From NCBI RefSeq assembly GCF_003590095.1, contig NC_039490.1:2311834-2375833 (forward strand): 64,000 nucleotides of DNA, written 5' to 3'. The notes beneath the pieces were generated by a model. The model did no database searches, was not told the DNA's origin, and saw nothing but the letters and a program-made list of their open reading frames with translations. The DNA is from Trichoplusia ni (lineage: Eukaryota; Arthropoda; Insecta; Lepidoptera; Noctuidae). Within the stretch, counting starts at the first letter, position 1. Every line of letters starts with the position of its first letter. Below, one piece after another: positions 61,875-64,000 of this stretch. A program made the position numbers and the translations under genes.

Positions 61875-63719
61875 ATGGAGCCAGTAGCCAGTACATCTAA
61901 GGAAATAAATTCGCCACGAAAAAAACGTCAAAAGGTGCGTAATACAATTTATCTAAAATATATAATAAGTAAAAAGAAAGAGTTGTTTGTTCAAACGCGC
62001 TAATCTTTGGAAACTTAAGGTTAATATTAGAAGTAGGTTTTAAATTGTGAAGTAATTGGTTAGGTTAATTGGTATACCTGGAGATATAGCTTGAGCTTCG
62101 TGTGACAAGTGACTACCGGTGATTTTTACAGGTGACGAGCTTTACGGTTAATGAGAAAAATATGGTGATCAACGTATATAAGTACGTGAAAGAAAATTGG
62201 CCATCGAATGAATATCCCTACAAAACCGAAATAAATAAAAAAACAGCATCGATTTTGGGAATTGGCATAGCATCTGTGTATAATATATTAAAAGAATATA
62301 AATCAGAAGAGGGAATAAAATCACCTATCAAGTCTAAAGACAGGCCTAAATTTTATCAGAAAGTAGACGATTTTGATAAATCCGTAATTAGGAAAAAAAT
62401 TCACAGTTTCTTTTTAAATGGCCAATTACCAACAATTCCCAAGATTCTTCAGGCAGTCAATGACGATGAAGATATGCCAAATTTTAGCGAAACAACTCTC
62501 AGGCGGCTAATAAAGCATTTAAACTTTAAATATATAAAACGACAGCGAAATAACGCACTTATTGATAGAGATGACATAACAATATGGCGGCGAAAATATT
62601 TGAAATCTATTAAAGACTATAGACAACAAAATCGCCAGATATTTTACATGGATGAGACATGGGTGAATGCAGGTTAGTGTGTTTTTTTTTATTGCAGTGA
62701 AACGGCAGACTACCATACGGTTCGCCTGATTGTAAGCAAATACCGTCGCCTTTACCGTGAAGTGATGTGTATGATACTGCAAATCTATTTGCAAAATAAA
62801 TATAACCCACGCGCCGCCGACCTTGAGACATTAGTTCTTAAGGGCTATCACAAGTGTGTATTAATAATAATGTACTTCAACTCTTTTACTGCGCAAGACG
62901 CTAATTAACAAATGTTTAATTGTTTTTACAGAACATACCGTAAATAAAACTTGGGTAGACAAACAAGTTAAAAGTAAGAAGCAGGCTTTCCTAGAAGGAC
63001 TTAGCATTGGTGCACGTAACCCAACGTCAAAAGGTAAACGATTAATAATTACCCATATCGGCAATAAGAACGGTTTTGTAGAGGGCGGTGAAAATATATT
63101 TGAATGCAAGAAGACGGGAGATTACCATGAATCAATGGATGCAACACATTTTGAACAATGGTTCGAAAACGTTCTCCCAAAACTTGGAGAAAATGCAGTA
63201 GTGGTAATGGACAATGCACCATACCACTCAAGGCGTCTTGAAAGAATTCCTACTACTGCCTGGAAAAAAAATGATATACAAAATTGGCTTGTAAGTAAGA
63301 ATATTTCTTACGACGACAATGAAATTAAGACTGAATTACTGCTAAAAGTAAAAAATGTTAAAGACAATTTTAAAACTTATGTAGTGGACGAGCTTGCAAA
63401 AAAATATAAGGTGGAAGTATTGAGACTCCCGCCATATCATTGTGAGCTTAATCCAATTGAGCTAATTTGGGCCAACGTAAAAGGATATGTTGCTCGCAAA
63501 AATACAAATTTTAAATTTGACGAGGTAAAACAATTATTACAAGAGGGACTGCAGCAGATTACTTCGGAAAATTGGAAGCGTTGTGTGGAGCATGTTATCA
63601 AGGAAGAAGATAATTTTTATTCCAAAATCGATGAGATGATTGATAAAACTGTAGACAGCTTCGTGATACATGTCACTGATTCTGACACAGAAATGGAAAC
63701 ATCTGAATCTGACGAATAA
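61875..63719 (+). CDS. DD(82)E IS630/Tc1-type transposase, three exons, nearly intact
   Basis: Exon 1 from ATG 61875 to 61933 (EPVASTSKEINSP), exon 2 62132-62672, exon 3 62932-63719. Exon 2: INKKTASILGIGIASVYNIL (helix-turn-helix), FSETTLRRLIKHLNFKYIK and IFYMDETWVN (first Asp). Exon 3: VVVMDNAPYHSRRLERIPTT (second Asp), LPPYHCELNPIELIWANVKG (Glu), acidic tail SDTEMETSESDE. 82 residues separate the second Asp from the Glu. Exons 2-3 are open and in phase. Exon 1 is one base out of phase because of a six-A run, unless translation starts at ATG 62162. Related to but clearly diverged from 11587 and 41915. No TIRs seen. Confidence 0.8.
62690..62850. repeat. Short interspersed repeat in intron 2
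   Basis: GGCAGACTACCATACGGTTC and CCGACCTTGAGACATTAGTT are phrases I associate with dispersed lepidopteran repeats. They lie within intron 2 of the DD(82)E gene. Confidence 0.45.
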
Positions 63720-64000
63720 TTATTCTTAAATAATATTTATGTTAATTAATATTTGTTACTTAATAATTTATTAAATCTTAAACAAATTCATTTTTTTTGT
63801 TGGTCCAAATGTTGTGAACTCCTGAACACTTGTTTACAAAATTTATAGCTTCTCATGACGGTTACTTTAGAACGGAGAAATTGGAAATGGAACTTGAAAT
63901 GTTAAAAAAAAATATATGATTTTCGACTTTTTATTTTATTTTACAAACGAATTTGATTAAACTAATACACCACATTATGTTTTTATTCTTTAGTTACATT
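63720..64000. other. 3' flank of the DD(82)E gene
   Basis: AT-rich; no terminal inverted repeat or gene recognised before the window ends. Confidence 0.6.

Noticed and set aside
61648..61875. Short frame with hydrophobic C terminus as a membrane protein
   Set aside because: It lies in the T-rich leader of the DD(82)E gene, has no family signature, and its hydrophobicity follows from T-rich codons.
1..64000. CRISPR array, operon, phage or bacterial defence system
   Set aside because: Introns, polyadenylated retroelements and eukaryotic transposon families show this is animal nuclear DNA; no spaced direct-repeat array exists.

Overview
This is AT-rich eukaryotic nuclear DNA, most likely from a moth or butterfly (Lepidoptera). 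The evidence is GT-AG introns, polyadenylated non-LTR retrotransposons, a tRNA-derived SINE and short repeat phrases that I recognise from lepidopteran genomes, and an R1-clade element. I see no rRNA, no functional tRNA and no CRISPR. No conserved cellular gene is certain. Two candidates are a four-exon Myb/SANT gene (60104-61518) and a possible exon at 29391-29582. Nearly everything else is transposable elements, many inserted into one another, so the window reads as an insertion history.

Layout, left half. 1-1300: broken Gag and LTR-like leader of an LTR retrotransposon (minus). 1450-1830: PIF/Harbinger fragment. 2071-7141: complete R1-clade non-LTR element (ORF1 with zinc knuckles, ORF2 with endonuclease and reverse transcriptase) between perfect 14-bp target duplications. 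7246-8557: mariner (DD37D) with an intact transposase. 10205-16039: a three-level nest, with a Ty3/gypsy pol (minus) split by a piggyBac (10901-15891) that is itself split by an IS630/Tc1-type element (11587-13915). 16421-17900: MADF/BESS gene with an inverted partial copy. 18070-24960: pogo-like element split by a spliced PIF/Harbinger (19480-23518) carrying a nuclease and a Myb/SANT accessory gene. 25137-26858: DDE transposase between ~390-bp inverted repeats. 27795-29377: Tc1 element lacking one catalytic motif.

Layout, right half. 29786-38875: two P-element/THAP9-like pseudogenes, the second split by a full-length two-ORF LINE (33480-38464). 39515-41005: Harbinger-like repeat holding a LINE fragment. 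41175-44745: acidic tandem-repeat ORF, a second copy of the IS630/Tc1-type element, and a MULE fragment. 44791-53400: a piggyBac pseudogene interrupted by two different hAT elements, each with a perfect 8-bp target duplication. 53889-54484: Penelope-like GIY-YIG remnant. 55570-56700: BEL/Pao gag. 57656-58292: Harbinger deletion derivative with perfect 50-bp TIRs. 58620-59700: GC-rich LINE ORF1. 60104-61518: Myb/SANT gene with a SINE in its first intron. 61875-63719: a third, divergent relative of the IS630/Tc1-type transposase.

The most notable biology is the IS630/Tc1-type group, with an unusually long second-D to E spacing of 81-82 residues. It has introns and an acidic tail. Its two near-identical copies share the same frameshifts, implying movement in trans, and one copy carries a template-switch hairpin. 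The Harbinger and pogo modules and the frame-restoring nested insertions are also well resolved. Assignments rest on reading motifs; no database search was run.
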